DNA of 7,080 nt from Syntrophomonadaceae bacterium (GCA_029907055.1 JARYMO010000002.1:16555-23634), one strand, 5' to 3'. Shown: positions 1-6,509, counted from the first letter of the stretch. Numbers and translations are program-made. Notes: generated by a model from the letters alone, not told the origin.

Positions 1-1002
1 GTCGAGCGGCTGCTGGCAAAGCGGCTGGGCCGGCGGCGGCCGCCGGCGATGGCCCGGACGGAGTTCCAGGCGCGACTGGCAGCAGCCAGGCCGGCGCCCG
101 TTGCCGGCCCCGCCAGGGCCGCGCGGCCCCTCCTGGCGGTGGCGGTGAGCACGGTAGAGCAGGCCTGGCAGGCGCTGCAGGGCGGGGCCGAGCGGGTGTG
201 GGTGGGTCTGGAAGGCCGGGGGCCGGGGGGCGTGCCCGACCCTGGTGACCTGGCCGCGCTGCAGCGCGAGGCCCGCCGGCGGGGGTGCCGGGTGGGGGTG
301 GCCTTGCCGCGCATCCTCCTTCCCCACGACGGCCTGGACTGGGAGCTGGCAGCCCGGGTGGGAGAAGCCGGGGTGCTGGCCGGTAGCCCGGGGGCGGCGG
401 CGATGGCTGCGGAACAAGGACTGGCGGTTCACGGCGACTACCCGCTGAACGTCTTCAACCCCTGGGCGTACCGTTTCTGGCAGGAGCGCGGAGTACAAGC
501 CATCTGCCTGTCACCGGAGCTTTCGCTGCAGCAGTTGCGGCAATGGCCGGCGGGGCAGCGCCAGCAGGGGGAAGTGCTGGTGCACGGGGAGCTCCCGCTC
601 ATGGTGTCCGAGTACTGCGTGGTGCGGACGGCCCTGGGACTGCAGGACGTGCAGCCCTGCCCCGCCCCGTGCCGCCACGCTGACTTCATCCTGCGCGACC
701 GTCGCGGGTACCTGTTCCCGTTGGAGAACGACGCCAGCTGTCGCTCCTACCTGTTCAACGCCCGCACGCTGTGCATGATCGAGGAGTTGCCGGTCCTGTT
801 GGAGCTGGGCGTGGCGGCCATGCGCATCGAAGCCAGGCGGGCGGGGGCAGGTGGCCTGGCGCGGACGGTGGCGGTGTACCGTGCCGCGCTGGAGCAGCTC
901 TGGCAGGGCCGGAACGTGGACCTGGCTGCAGCCAGCGCTGAACTGGCGGAATTGGCGCCGTCGCCCTTCACCAGGGCGCACTACTACCGGGGAGTTATAT
1001 GA
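1..1002 (+). CDS. U32 family peptidase-like protein, C-terminal part (5' truncated by window edge)
   Basis: The reading frame is open from base 1 to TGA at 1000-1002, giving 333 visible residues; the true start is upstream, so the ATG at 49 is internal. The visible part looks like the last third of the long Firmicutes U32 proteins (roughly 800 residues with a DUF3656-type insert). A barrel-like segment (LLAVAVSTVEQAWQALQGGA, about residues 43-62) is followed by the family core. That core has HGELPLM (about 195-201), Cys206, a CPAPC pair (Cys220 and Cys224), DRRGYLFPLENDASC ending at Cys247, then Cys258. Characterised U32 proteins (RlhA, TrhP, UbiU/UbiV) bind a 4Fe-4S cluster through conserved cysteines and act in RNA or ubiquinone hydroxylation rather than proteolysis; the old 'collagenase-like peptidase' name is mostly historical. 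An RNA-modification role is inferred from the family. Only 3 bases separate it from mutS2, whose ribosome binding site lies within its last codons, so the two are very likely one transcript. The family call is secure; the substrate is unknown. Confidence 0.88.
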   Translation, partial: VERLLAKRLGRRRPPAMARTEFQARLAAARPAPVAGPARAARPLLAVAVSTVEQAWQALQGGAERVWVGLEGRGPGGVPDPGDLAALQREARRRGCRVGVALPRILLPHDGLDWELAARVGEAGVLAGSPGAAAMAAEQGLAVHGDYPLNVFNPWAYRFWQERGVQAICLSPELSLQQLRQWPAGQRQQGEVLVHGELPLMVSEYCVVRTALGLQDVQPCPAPCRHADFILRDRRGYLFPLENDASCRSYLFNARTLCMIEELPVLLELGVAAMRIEARRAGAGGLARTVAVYRAALEQLWQGRNVDLAAASAELAELAPSPFTRAHYYRGVI

Positions 1003-1005
1003 GCC

Positions 1006-3339
1006 ATGGACCATGAATCGCTGCGGCGGCTGGAATTCGACAAGGTGCGGGAGATGTTGGCCATGCAGGCGCGCAGCGCCGGGGGGGCGGAGCGGGCCCG
1101 GCGCCTGGTGCCCAGCTCGATCCGGCCGCAGGTGGAAGCCTGGCTGGCGCAGACGGCAGAGGCGGTAGAGTTGCTGCGGGTCCGCGACACCGGGTTCCTC
1201 GGCCAGGTGCACGACGTGGGCCCCTCCCTGCGCGTGGCAGCAGCTGGCGGGGTGCTGGGGCCGGAGGCCCTGCGGGACGTGGGTCAGGTGCTGCGGGCCT
1301 GCCGGCTGGCCCGCGAGTGCACCAGGGAAGAGCGCTACGCGCAGCTGCGGGCGGTGGTTGCTTCGCTGCCCTGCCTGCCGGAACTGGAGCAGGAAATCTC
1401 GCAAGCCATCGACGAGGGGGGATGGGTCAAGGACGAGGCCTCCCCCGAACTGCGCGCGGTGCGGCGGCGCATCAGTGCCGCGCGCGCCCGGCTCAAGGAC
1501 TCCCTGCGGGAGTTCGTGAGGTCGCCTGCCCACCAGAAGTACCTGCAGGATGCTATTGTCACCGAGCGCGGGGGCCGTTACGTGGTGCCGGTCAAGCAGG
1601 AGTGCCGGGCGGAGGTGCCAGGCATCATCCATGACGAGAGTGCCAGCGGGGCCACGGTGTTCGTGGAACCGCTGGCGGCGGTGCAGGCCAACAATGAGAT
1701 CCGCCGCCTGGAAAGCGAGGAGCGGCGCGAAGTGGAACGGGTGCTGCGCCGGCTGACCGGGCGCCTGGCGCCCTGGGGGGAAGAGATCCGGGCAGGGGTG
1801 GGGGCCCTGCACGAGTTCGACTTCATCCTGGCCCGGGGCAGTCTGGCGCTGGCCATGGATGGGCGGCAGCCCCTGCTCAACGAGCGGAAATGGGTCCGTC
1901 TCCCGCGCGCCCGGCACCCCTTGCTGGGAAAGGAAGCCGTGCCCATCGACATCGAGGTGGGCCGGGATTTCGATATTCTCATCATCACCGGGCCCAATAC
2001 CGGAGGGAAGACGGTGGCCCTCAAGACCCTGGGCCTGCTGACCGTGATGGGCATGAGCGGCCTCTTCCTGCCCGCCGCCGAGGGCTGCCAGATCTGCCTC
2101 TTCGACGCCGTGCTGGCGGACATCGGGGACGAGCAGAGCATCGAACAATCTCTCTCCACCTTTTCTTCCCACATGGGTACCATCGTGGAGATCCTGCGCA
2201 GGGCCACCTCCGATTCGCTGGTGCTGCTGGACGAGCTGGGGGCCGGCACCGATCCGGTGGAAGGGGCATCGCTGGCCCGCGCCATCCTGGAGGAGCTGTT
2301 GAACCGGGGCCTGCGGGCGGTGGTCACCACCCACCAGAGCGAACTGAAGGTGTTCGCTTCCCAGCACGCACGCGCGGAGAACGCCAGCGTGGAGTTCGAC
2401 CCGGTAAGCCTGCGCCCCACCTTCCGGCTCATTATCGGTGTGCCGGGGAGCAGCAATGCGCTGGAGATCGCGGCCCGCCTGGGATTGGAAGCGCGCCTGG
2501 TGGAGCGGGCGCGGGAGCTGCTGCCCCGGCAGGAAGTGGAACTGGGCCGCGTGATAGCCCAGCTGCGCGAGACCACGGAGGCTGCCGAGCGGGAGAGGAC
2601 GCGCTGGGAGCAACTGCGCAGGGAAGTGGAATTGCTGCAGGCGGCGCTGGCCAGCCAGCGCGAAGCCCTGGAACGGGAGCGGCGCGAAGTGCTGGAACGG
2701 ACCCGCAGTGATGCCCGCCAGTACCTGGCGCGGCTGCGGGCGGAGGCGGACGAAGCCGTGGAGCAGATCCGCCGGCTGTTGCGCGAGCGGGAACAGCCGC
2801 CGCGCTGGCACGAAGTAGAGCAGGCCCGGCGCGGCCTTGGCCGCCTGTCCGTCGACCTCCCGCAGCCGCCGCCGGCGGTCCCGGCCAGCGCCGAAGACCT
2901 GCGTCCCGGCAGCCCGGTGGAGATCCGCAGCATCGGCCAACGCGGGCACGTCATCACTGCCCCTAACGCGCAGGGGGAGGTGCTGGTGCAAGTAGGCATC
3001 GTGAAGCTCACGGTGCGGGCAGAGGACCTGGCGCCAGCAGCAGAACAGGAGCGGGAGCGGGCGCGGGCGCGCACGCAGACCTTCCTGGACAAGGCCCGCA
3101 CCACCTCCCCGGAACTTGACCTGCGCGGACTGCACGCCGAGGACGCCCTGCACGAGCTCGACCGCTACCTCAGCGATGCGCGGCTGGCCGGCCTGACGAG
3201 CGTTCGCATCATCCACGGCAAGGGGACCGGGGCGCTGCGGCGCGCGGTGCGGGAGTACCTGGAGAAGGCAGGGGTGCAGGAATTCCGCGACGGTGAGCGT
3301 GGCGAGGGGGGCAGCGGGGTGACGGTAGTCCTGCTCTAG
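1006..3339 (+). CDS. mutS2: Endonuclease MutS2 / ribosome collision-rescue ATPase
   Basis: 777 residues, near the length of Bacillus subtilis MutS2 (785). The N-terminal core and helical lever region (about 1-320) lacks the mismatch-recognition domain of MutS, as expected for MutS2. The ABC-type ATPase follows, with Walker A GPNTGGKT (329-336), the MutS2-type Walker B/D-loop LLDELGAGTDP (407-417) and the switch histidine His443 in TTHQSELK. A long charged coiled coil covers about 505-597. A KOW-like small barrel covers about 632-675. The Smr nuclease domain carries LDLRG (704-708) and HGKGTGALR (737-745). In known members the ATPase homodimerises; MutS2 has been linked to suppression of homologous recombination, and in B. 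subtilis to splitting of collided ribosomes. The start is ATG 1006, with GGGGAG at 989-994 (a rather long 11-base spacing) inside the end of the U32 gene. Two small departures from the usual signatures are Gln444 where Tyr is common, and VPGSSNAL in place of VPGRSNAF. The gene looks intact. Confidence 0.97.
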   Translation: MDHESLRRLEFDKVREMLAMQARSAGGAERARRLVPSSIRPQVEAWLAQTAEAVELLRVRDTGFLGQVHDVGPSLRVAAAGGVLGPEALRDVGQVLRACRLARECTREERYAQLRAVVASLPCLPELEQEISQAIDEGGWVKDEASPELRAVRRRISAARARLKDSLREFVRSPAHQKYLQDAIVTERGGRYVVPVKQECRAEVPGIIHDESASGATVFVEPLAAVQANNEIRRLESEERREVERVLRRLTGRLAPWGEEIRAGVGALHEFDFILARGSLALAMDGRQPLLNERKWVRLPRARHPLLGKEAVPIDIEVGRDFDILIITGPNTGGKTVALKTLGLLTVMGMSGLFLPAAEGCQICLFDAVLADIGDEQSIEQSLSTFSSHMGTIVEILRRATSDSLVLLDELGAGTDPVEGASLARAILEELLNRGLRAVVTTHQSELKVFASQHARAENASVEFDPVSLRPTFRLIIGVPGSSNALEIAARLGLEARLVERARELLPRQEVELGRVIAQLRETTEAAERERTRWEQLRREVELLQAALASQREALERERREVLERTRSDARQYLARLRAEADEAVEQIRRLLREREQPPRWHEVEQARRGLGRLSVDLPQPPPAVPASAEDLRPGSPVEIRSIGQRGHVITAPNAQGEVLVQVGIVKLTVRAEDLAPAAEQERERARARTQTFLDKARTTSPELDLRGLHAEDALHELDRYLSDARLAGLTSVRIIHGKGTGALRRAVREYLEKAGVQEFRDGERGEGGSGVTVVLL

Positions 3340-3365
3340 CGGAATGGCCCTTGGCGCGGCGTGCT

Positions 3366-3392
3366 GGTGCGCGGGTGCCCGCGGCAGGCACC
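3366..3392 (+). other. GC-rich hairpin downstream of mutS2
   Basis: GGTG then CGCGG (3366-3374) can pair with CCGCG and CACC (3379-3392), with a GTGC loop and an unpaired GCAGG on the 3' side. It lies 27 bases after the mutS2 stop. No T-run follows, so it may be a transcript 3'-end structure or a weak terminator. Hairpins this short arise easily in such GC-rich DNA. Confidence 0.25.
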
Positions 3393-3422
3393 TGGTGGTG
3401 ACCATCTTCGGGGAGCGGCCAT

Positions 3423-3450
3423 GGCGGGGCTGGCATTCCCCCGGCCCGCC
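3423..3450 (+). terminator. Possible terminator-like hairpin between mutS2 and the Nudix gene
   Basis: GGCGGGGCTGG (3423-3433) pairs with CCGGCCCGCC (3441-3450), giving ten pairs with one bulged G and one G-T wobble around a CATTCCC loop. It lies in the 222-base gap after mutS2 and upstream of a separate promoter, where a transcript end would be expected. No T-tract follows, so intrinsic termination is uncertain. Confidence 0.35.
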
Positions 3451-3520
3451 ACCGCGCGCTCGATGCCTGCGCCCGCGGGGAGGGGCCAGCGCGCCAAGGT
3501 ATCCGCTGCCCGTCGGCATC

Positions 3521-3529
3521 TGCTAGAAT
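3521..3529 (+). promoter_or_regulatory. Extended -10 promoter for the Nudix-GNAT-ppsR group
   Basis: TGCTAGAAT matches the extended -10 form TGnTATAAT with one mismatch and stands out in GC-rich surroundings. The predicted transcription start near 3536 would give a leader of about 26 bases before the GTG at 3562. No good -35 hexamer is present 16-18 bases upstream (TATCCG or ATCCGC), which is tolerable for extended -10 promoters. If correct, it separates this group from mutS2 transcription and rules out a Nudix start upstream of 3536. Confidence 0.55.
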
Positions 3530-3561
3530 GGAAGTACCATGTGCGACGAGGGGGGCTGTGC

Positions 3562-4224
3562 GTGCCACTGATCGACTACCGCTGGTTGAAAGGGCGTACT
3601 CCCTGCGTCCTGGGGTACGAATCCAGCATGACCTCGGCGGTGATGGTGCCGTTGGCCTGGCGGCAGGGGCAACTGGCGGTGCTGTTCGAGGAGCGGGCGC
3701 ATTCCCTGAACCGCCAGCCGGGCGAGATATGTTTCCCGGGCGGCCGCGTAGACCCCTGCGACCCCGAACCGGTGCAGGCAGCGGTCCGGGAAACCTGCGA
3801 GGAACTGGGGCTGTGCGCCGGGGACCTGGAGGTCATCGCGCCGCTGGACATCCTGGTCACCCCTTACAATCTCATCGTGCACCCCTTCCTGTGCGAGGTG
3901 AACGCGGCGGCAGAACTGCGCCCCAACCCGGACGAGGTGGCCGACGTGTTCTGGGTCCCGCTGGAGTTCTTCCACGCCACACCCCCGCTGACCTGGGAGC
4001 TGCGGGTGCACATGCACCCGGCCGAGGACTTTCCCTTCGACCTCATCCCGTCCGGACGGGACTACGACTGGAAGGTAGGCGTCTACCAGGTGCATTTCTA
4101 CCTGTACGAGGGAAGAGTGATCTGGGGAATGACGGCCCGCCTCGTGCACCATCTCCTGCGGTTGCTCACCACCACCGCGTGCCCCCTGGAGGAGAGGGCG
4201 ACACCGCCCGGCCCCCCGTACTGA
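3562..4224 (+). CDS. Nudix hydrolase, CoA pyrophosphatase type (NUDT7/NUDT8/YeaB-like)
   Basis: 220 residues from GTG 3562, chosen because GAGGGGGG (3548-3555) sits 6 bases upstream and homologues begin close to this IDYRWLKGR segment. The frame is open back to 3361, but the promoter at 3521-3529 and the poor protein-like character of that stretch argue against a longer form. The family marker RAHSLNRQPGEICFPGG ends at Gly61 and resembles the UPF0035/CoA-hydrolase motif. The Nudix helix REtCEELGL (76-84) supplies the metal-binding glutamates Glu77, Glu80 and Glu81; Thr78 stands where an aliphatic residue is usual. Known members cleave CoA and acyl-CoA, or oxidised CoA, to 3',5'-ADP and (acyl-)phosphopantetheine in the cytoplasm. 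The C-terminal part (VFWVPLEFF and WGMTARLVHHLL) fits Firmicutes CoA pyrophosphatases. A GNAT gene follows after 49 bases, probably in the same transcript. The substrate is inferred from the motif; other nucleotide diphosphate substrates remain possible. Confidence 0.88.
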   Translation: MPLIDYRWLKGRTPCVLGYESSMTSAVMVPLAWRQGQLAVLFEERAHSLNRQPGEICFPGGRVDPCDPEPVQAAVRETCEELGLCAGDLEVIAPLDILVTPYNLIVHPFLCEVNAAAELRPNPDEVADVFWVPLEFFHATPPLTWELRVHMHPAEDFPFDLIPSGRDYDWKVGVYQVHFYLYEGRVIWGMTARLVHHLLRLLTTTACPLEERATPPGPPY

Positions 4225-4273
4225 AAGCGAGCGGGGAGCGTCAGGGGAGCAAGGAAAGAATGGAGGGGTCAGA

Positions 4274-4681
4274 GTGCTGGTCTTGCGAACCGAAGCGGGG
4301 AAGGACAACCGGTTGCCGCAGTCCCTCAGCCGCCCGCTGGCCGACCTGCTCCAGGCGGCCCGTCAGCGCTACGGCCTGGAGCTGCAGGCCCTCACGGATC
4401 GCTCCGGGGTGACCGCCATACGTTCCGTGCCGGACTGCCAGGAGGCGGAGGAGGCATTCTACTTCCGTTTCACGTGGGACGAGGACGCGGTGTACATTGC
4501 CAACCTGCAGGTGCCGCGGCGCCTGCGGGGGAGGGGGATGGGGCGCCAGTGCGTGCAGTGGCTGAGCGGCCACGCCGCGCGTTGCGGGGTGCCGTGGCTG
4601 AAGGTGGAGACCTGTCCCGGCGCGGCGGGGTTCTGGAAACGGCTGGGGTTCGTCGAACAGGCGCCCATGGAAGATTTCTGA
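4274..4681 (+). CDS. GNAT family N-acetyltransferase
   Basis: 135 residues from GTG 4274, preceded by GGAGGGG (4262-4268) at a 5-base spacing. The acetyl-CoA pyrophosphate-binding motif A is clear: after a beta strand (VYIANLQVP) comes RRLRGRGMGRQ (82-92), matching the (Q/R)xxGxG/A signature. A helix follows, then LKVETCPGAAGFWKRLGFVE, the usual end of the GNAT fold where the C-terminal Tyr/Phe-rich segment closes over CoA. The first 50 or so residues are less typical and probably shape the acceptor site. The family transfers an acetyl group from acetyl-CoA to an amine of a small molecule, peptide or protein; nothing in this sequence identifies the acceptor. It lies between the Nudix and ppsR genes on the same strand and is likely co-transcribed with the former. 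Confidence 0.85.
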   Translation: MLVLRTEAGKDNRLPQSLSRPLADLLQAARQRYGLELQALTDRSGVTAIRSVPDCQEAEEAFYFRFTWDEDAVYIANLQVPRRLRGRGMGRQCVQWLSGHAARCGVPWLKVETCPGAAGFWKRLGFVEQAPMEDF

Positions 4682-4799
4682 GCTGCAGCCGGGGCCAAAG
4701 CAGGCCAGCATGGAGGAAACCGCACCCGCGGTGTCAAATACTCACTGCAGGGAGGAAGGCACAGGCAGGGTGACACGTGAGAGGAGGGGGGCTTCTTCG

Positions 4800-5630
4800 A
4801 TGAAAGAACTGAACATCTTTGCCGTTTCGGACTCCTTGGGTGAGACCGCGGAGAGGATTGCGGTAGCCTCTGCCCTGCAGTTCAACATCAGCCGCAATCT
4901 CACCCGCTTTTCCCGCATCGTGAAGAAGGAACAGCTGGACGAGGTGTTGCGCAAGGCCCGGGACGCCGATGCCATCGTGGTGTACACCATTGTCATCCCC
5001 GCACTCTCGGACTACATGAAGAAGACGGCGGAGGAGATGGGGGTAGTAGCCATCGACGTCCTGCAGCCGCTGCTCGATGCCATCCAGGCCAAGACCGGCG
5101 AAGAACCTGCCCGTATTACCGGGCTGACCCACAAGATGGACGAGCGCTACTTCAACCGCATGACGGCCATCGAATTCACCCTGGCCCATGACAATGGGCA
5201 GAACCTCGACACCATCAAGGACGCCGACCTCATCATCCTGGGGTTGCCGCGGACGTCCAAGACGCCGCTGTCCATGTACCTCGCCAACCTGGGCTTGAAG
5301 GTGGCCAACTACCCCATCGGCCGCGATGGCCAGATACCCCCGGAGATACTGGAGCTCAAGGGCATCAAGCCCATGGTCGGCCTTGACATCGACCTCGAGT
5401 CGCTGCTGGAAATGAAGCGCGACATCGCCCACACCTTCCAGCCGCCGTTGGACCTGGAGGCTATTGACGACGAGCTGCAGGAGGTGCTGGAGAACGCCTA
5501 CCGGGTGTTCGCCCGGCTCAAGTGCGAAGTCATCAACGTGGCAACGCGGGACATCGAAGAAACGGCCAACATCATCATGGAGAAGTTTGCCTTCCGTATC
5601 AAGCTGGCTCACGTGCGGCCCACCGACTAG
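4800..5630 (+). CDS. ppsR: Pyruvate,phosphate dikinase / PEP synthase regulatory protein (DUF299 kinase-pyrophosphorylase)
   Basis: 276 residues from ATG 4800, the usual family length of about 270. The run GAGGAGGGGGG (4781-4791) is a strong ribosome binding site 8 bases upstream. The frame extends back to 4710, but those 30 codons do not resemble the family, whose members start with this kind of segment (LNIFAVSDSLGETAERIA). Further family landmarks are GLTHKMDERYF (108-118) and the P-loop-like nucleotide-binding motif GLPRTSKTP (148-156), usually GVSRTSKTP; Pro150 replaces the common Ser. The C-terminal NVATRDIEETANIIMEKF also fits. Known members are bifunctional. They inactivate PPDK (PDRP) or PEP synthase (PSRP) by ADP-dependent phosphorylation of an active-site threonine, and reverse this by phosphate-dependent dephosphorylation that releases pyrophosphate. 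The B. subtilis homologue is YqfL. The target enzyme is not in this window, so PPDK versus PpsA cannot be decided; PPDK is more usual in Firmicutes. It is 118 bases from the GNAT gene, and a terminator follows. Confidence 0.95.
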   Translation: MKELNIFAVSDSLGETAERIAVASALQFNISRNLTRFSRIVKKEQLDEVLRKARDADAIVVYTIVIPALSDYMKKTAEEMGVVAIDVLQPLLDAIQAKTGEEPARITGLTHKMDERYFNRMTAIEFTLAHDNGQNLDTIKDADLIILGLPRTSKTPLSMYLANLGLKVANYPIGRDGQIPPEILELKGIKPMVGLDIDLESLLEMKRDIAHTFQPPLDLEAIDDELQEVLENAYRVFARLKCEVINVATRDIEETANIIMEKFAFRIKLAHVRPTD

Positions 5631-5648
5631 AAGGCGAGCCACGACAGA

Positions 5649-5674
5649 CAGCCCACCCCGTTCGGGGTGGGCTG
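5649..5674. terminator. Strong hairpin between convergent ppsR and the acetate transporter gene
   Basis: CAGCCCACCCCG (5649-5660) and CGGGGTGGGCTG (5663-5674) are perfect inverted repeats of 12 bases around TT; in practice the stem is 11 bp with a four-base GTTC loop. It lies 18 bases after the ppsR stop and 31 bases beyond the stop of the convergent gene. It can therefore serve both strands. The tail on the + side (TTCGCGTT) is only modestly T-rich. Confidence 0.8.
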
Positions 5675-5705
5675 TTCGCGTTGGAAGCCGTGCCTGCCGC
5701 TCCGG

Positions 5706-6362
5706 TTACTTCGCCCACGGGCCAAAGGGGCGGCCCACCGGCAGCACTACCTCGCCGCAGTGCACGTTGAGCACGGCGGCCGCGGAGGCGTAGAAGGACA
5801 GGATGGAGATCCCCAGCTCAGCGTAGGCCGCCAGCAGGTGCCAGAACTCGCCGCCCCAGCCCAGGGTGCTCATGAACAGCCCGGCGAAGAGGACGTCGAT
5901 GAGGAAGAAGATGGAGAACAGCACCTTGTGCGTGCTCATGGCGCCTACGGTCATGTAGAGGGTAAAGATGAAGTACCCCAGGAAGGCGAAGCCGAGCTGG
6001 TGGGTGTCGGCCGTGGCGGCGGCCGCCGCGCCGAACATGCCCATCTTGATCATCCAGGACATGGCCACGCCGAACCAGAAGAAGCCGTAGCCGCAAAAGG
6101 CGGTAGCGCCGAAGGTGTTGTTGTGCTTGAAGTCGTAGAGCCCGGCCACGAACTGGGCGGCCGCTCCGAGGAAAATGGCCCACGGGAGCACCAGGGCCAC
6201 GCTGTGCGTCTCACCGCCGGTGATGCCCAGCTTCTGCGAGGAAGCGACCAGCGTCACCATGGCCAGACCGAGCAGGCCGAGGGCGGAGGGGTTGCCCACC
6301 GCTTCCGAGATGTGGCCCGAGATGCGAACGTCTTTGACGGTGCTTTCAGAATTGTTCTTCAT
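5706..6362 (-). CDS. satP: Acetate/succinate transporter, GPR1/FUN34/YaaH (SatP) family
   Basis: 218 residues reading leftwards from ATG 6362-6360, with AGGAGGT (6373-6367) 4 bases upstream. An in-frame ATG at 6377 would add MEEVL but overlaps that ribosome binding site, so the later ATG is preferred. The frame stays open far upstream to 6797 without family resemblance. A hydrophilic N-terminus of about 22 residues leads into the signature NPSALGL (24-30), a variant of the canonical NPAPLGL. The second hallmark is YDFKHNNTFGATAF (76-89). Six hydrophobic segments lie at about 27-43, 55-75, 86-109, 123-141, 146-167 and 176-198, giving the six-helix inner-membrane fold. Known members (SatP/YaaH, yeast Ady2) move acetate and, in E. 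coli, succinate, and crystal structures show hexamers. Ala27 replaces the usual proline of the signature. The product probably imports or releases acetate. Control from the palindrome at 6494-6509 is plausible. Confidence 0.93.
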   Translation of the reverse strand: MKNNSESTVKDVRISGHISEAVGNPSALGLLGLAMVTLVASSQKLGITGGETHSVALVLPWAIFLGAAAQFVAGLYDFKHNNTFGATAFCGYGFFWFGVAMSWMIKMGMFGAAAAATADTHQLGFAFLGYFIFTLYMTVGAMSTHKVLFSIFFLIDVLFAGLFMSTLGWGGEFWHLLAAYAELGISILSFYASAAAVLNVHCGEVVLPVGRPFGPWAK

Positions 6363-6400
6363 GAGTACCTCCTCCATCGTGTGGCGTGATGTGTCTGCGG

Positions 6401-6423
6401 GCCGGGGGCTGAGGCCCCCTGGC
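6401..6423 (-). other. Leader hairpin upstream of the acetate transporter gene
   Basis: GGGGGC (6404-6409) pairs with GCCCCC (6414-6419) around TGAG. After a bulged T at 6420, GCC (6401-6403) also pairs with GGC (6421-6423). On the - strand it sits about 40-60 bases before the satP start, so it would be in the 5' untranslated region. No T-run follows it on the - strand, so it is not an obvious attenuator terminator. Confidence 0.4.
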
Positions 6424-6429
6424 TGAGCT

Positions 6430-6440
6430 TCACCTCCTTT
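6430..6440 (-). promoter_or_regulatory. Perfect but apparently orphan Shine-Dalgarno sequence
   Basis: On the - strand these bases read AAAGGAGGTGA, fully complementary to the usual bacterial 16S rRNA 3' end. It lies 67 bases upstream of the satP start, which has its own AGGAGGT. No ATG, GTG or TTG occurs 5-12 bases downstream of it on the - strand. The only adjoining start is a GTG overlapping the motif itself (6434-6432), which opens a 24-codon frame ending in a TGA that overlaps the satP ATG. Confidence 0.4.
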
Positions 6441-6485
6441 CCCTGGTACCCGCCGACAGAGTCCAGGCCGCGCAGGGCCAGCGTG

Positions 6486-6509
6486 CGTGATATCGTGACA
6501 TATTTCACA
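6486..6509. promoter_or_regulatory. Putative operator: tandem repeat and CRP/FNR- or Rex-like palindrome
   Basis: CGTGATAT (6486-6493) is followed directly by CGTGACAT (6494-6501), a tandem 8-base repeat with one difference. The second copy starts a 16-base imperfect palindrome, CGTGACATATTTCACA (6494-6509), with symmetrical GTGA and TCAC arms and six of eight pairs matching. It fits the CRP form TGTGA-N6-TCACA with one mismatch. It also comes close to the Rex form TTGTGA-N6-TCACAA. It sits in an AT-rich patch between the divergent satP and small-protein genes, about 130 bases from the satP start. On the + strand it contains TGACATATT (6496-6504), a weak extended -10 match. Which regulator binds, and which gene responds, cannot be settled from the sequence. 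Confidence 0.5.

Noticed and set aside
1578..3104. A 508-codon - strand open frame inside mutS2
   Set aside because: Its product is mostly Ser, Arg and Ala with no domain; it mirrors mutS2 codons.
511..3519. A 1002-codon open frame on the - strand opposite the U32 and mutS2 genes
   Set aside because: It is a by-product of high GC codon use on the + strand. The translation is low-complexity and rich in Pro, Arg, Gln and His with no recognisable domain, while the + strand encodes clear families.
3344..3526. A 60-codon frame between mutS2 and the Nudix gene
   Set aside because: It has no convincing ribosome binding site, the composition is Arg/Gly/Pro-rich, and it overlaps two hairpins.
3361..3561. 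An extended N-terminus for the Nudix protein starting at GTG 3361
   Set aside because: The extra residues do not resemble Nudix proteins, they would cover the extended -10 element at 3521-3529, and the GTG at 3562 has a well-spaced ribosome binding site.
3528..4412. A 294-codon + strand frame overlapping the Nudix and GNAT genes
   Set aside because: It is out of frame with both recognisable families, its product is Gly/Pro/Arg-rich filler, and it spans the end of one real gene and the start of the next.
4710..4799. A 30-residue N-terminal extension of PpsR
   Set aside because: The ATG at 4800 has a much stronger ribosome binding site and matches the family's normal N-terminus.
5667..6389. 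A 240-codon + strand frame opposite the transporter gene
   Set aside because: It is the mirror of the membrane-protein codons; the product is Gly, Glu and His-rich with no domain.
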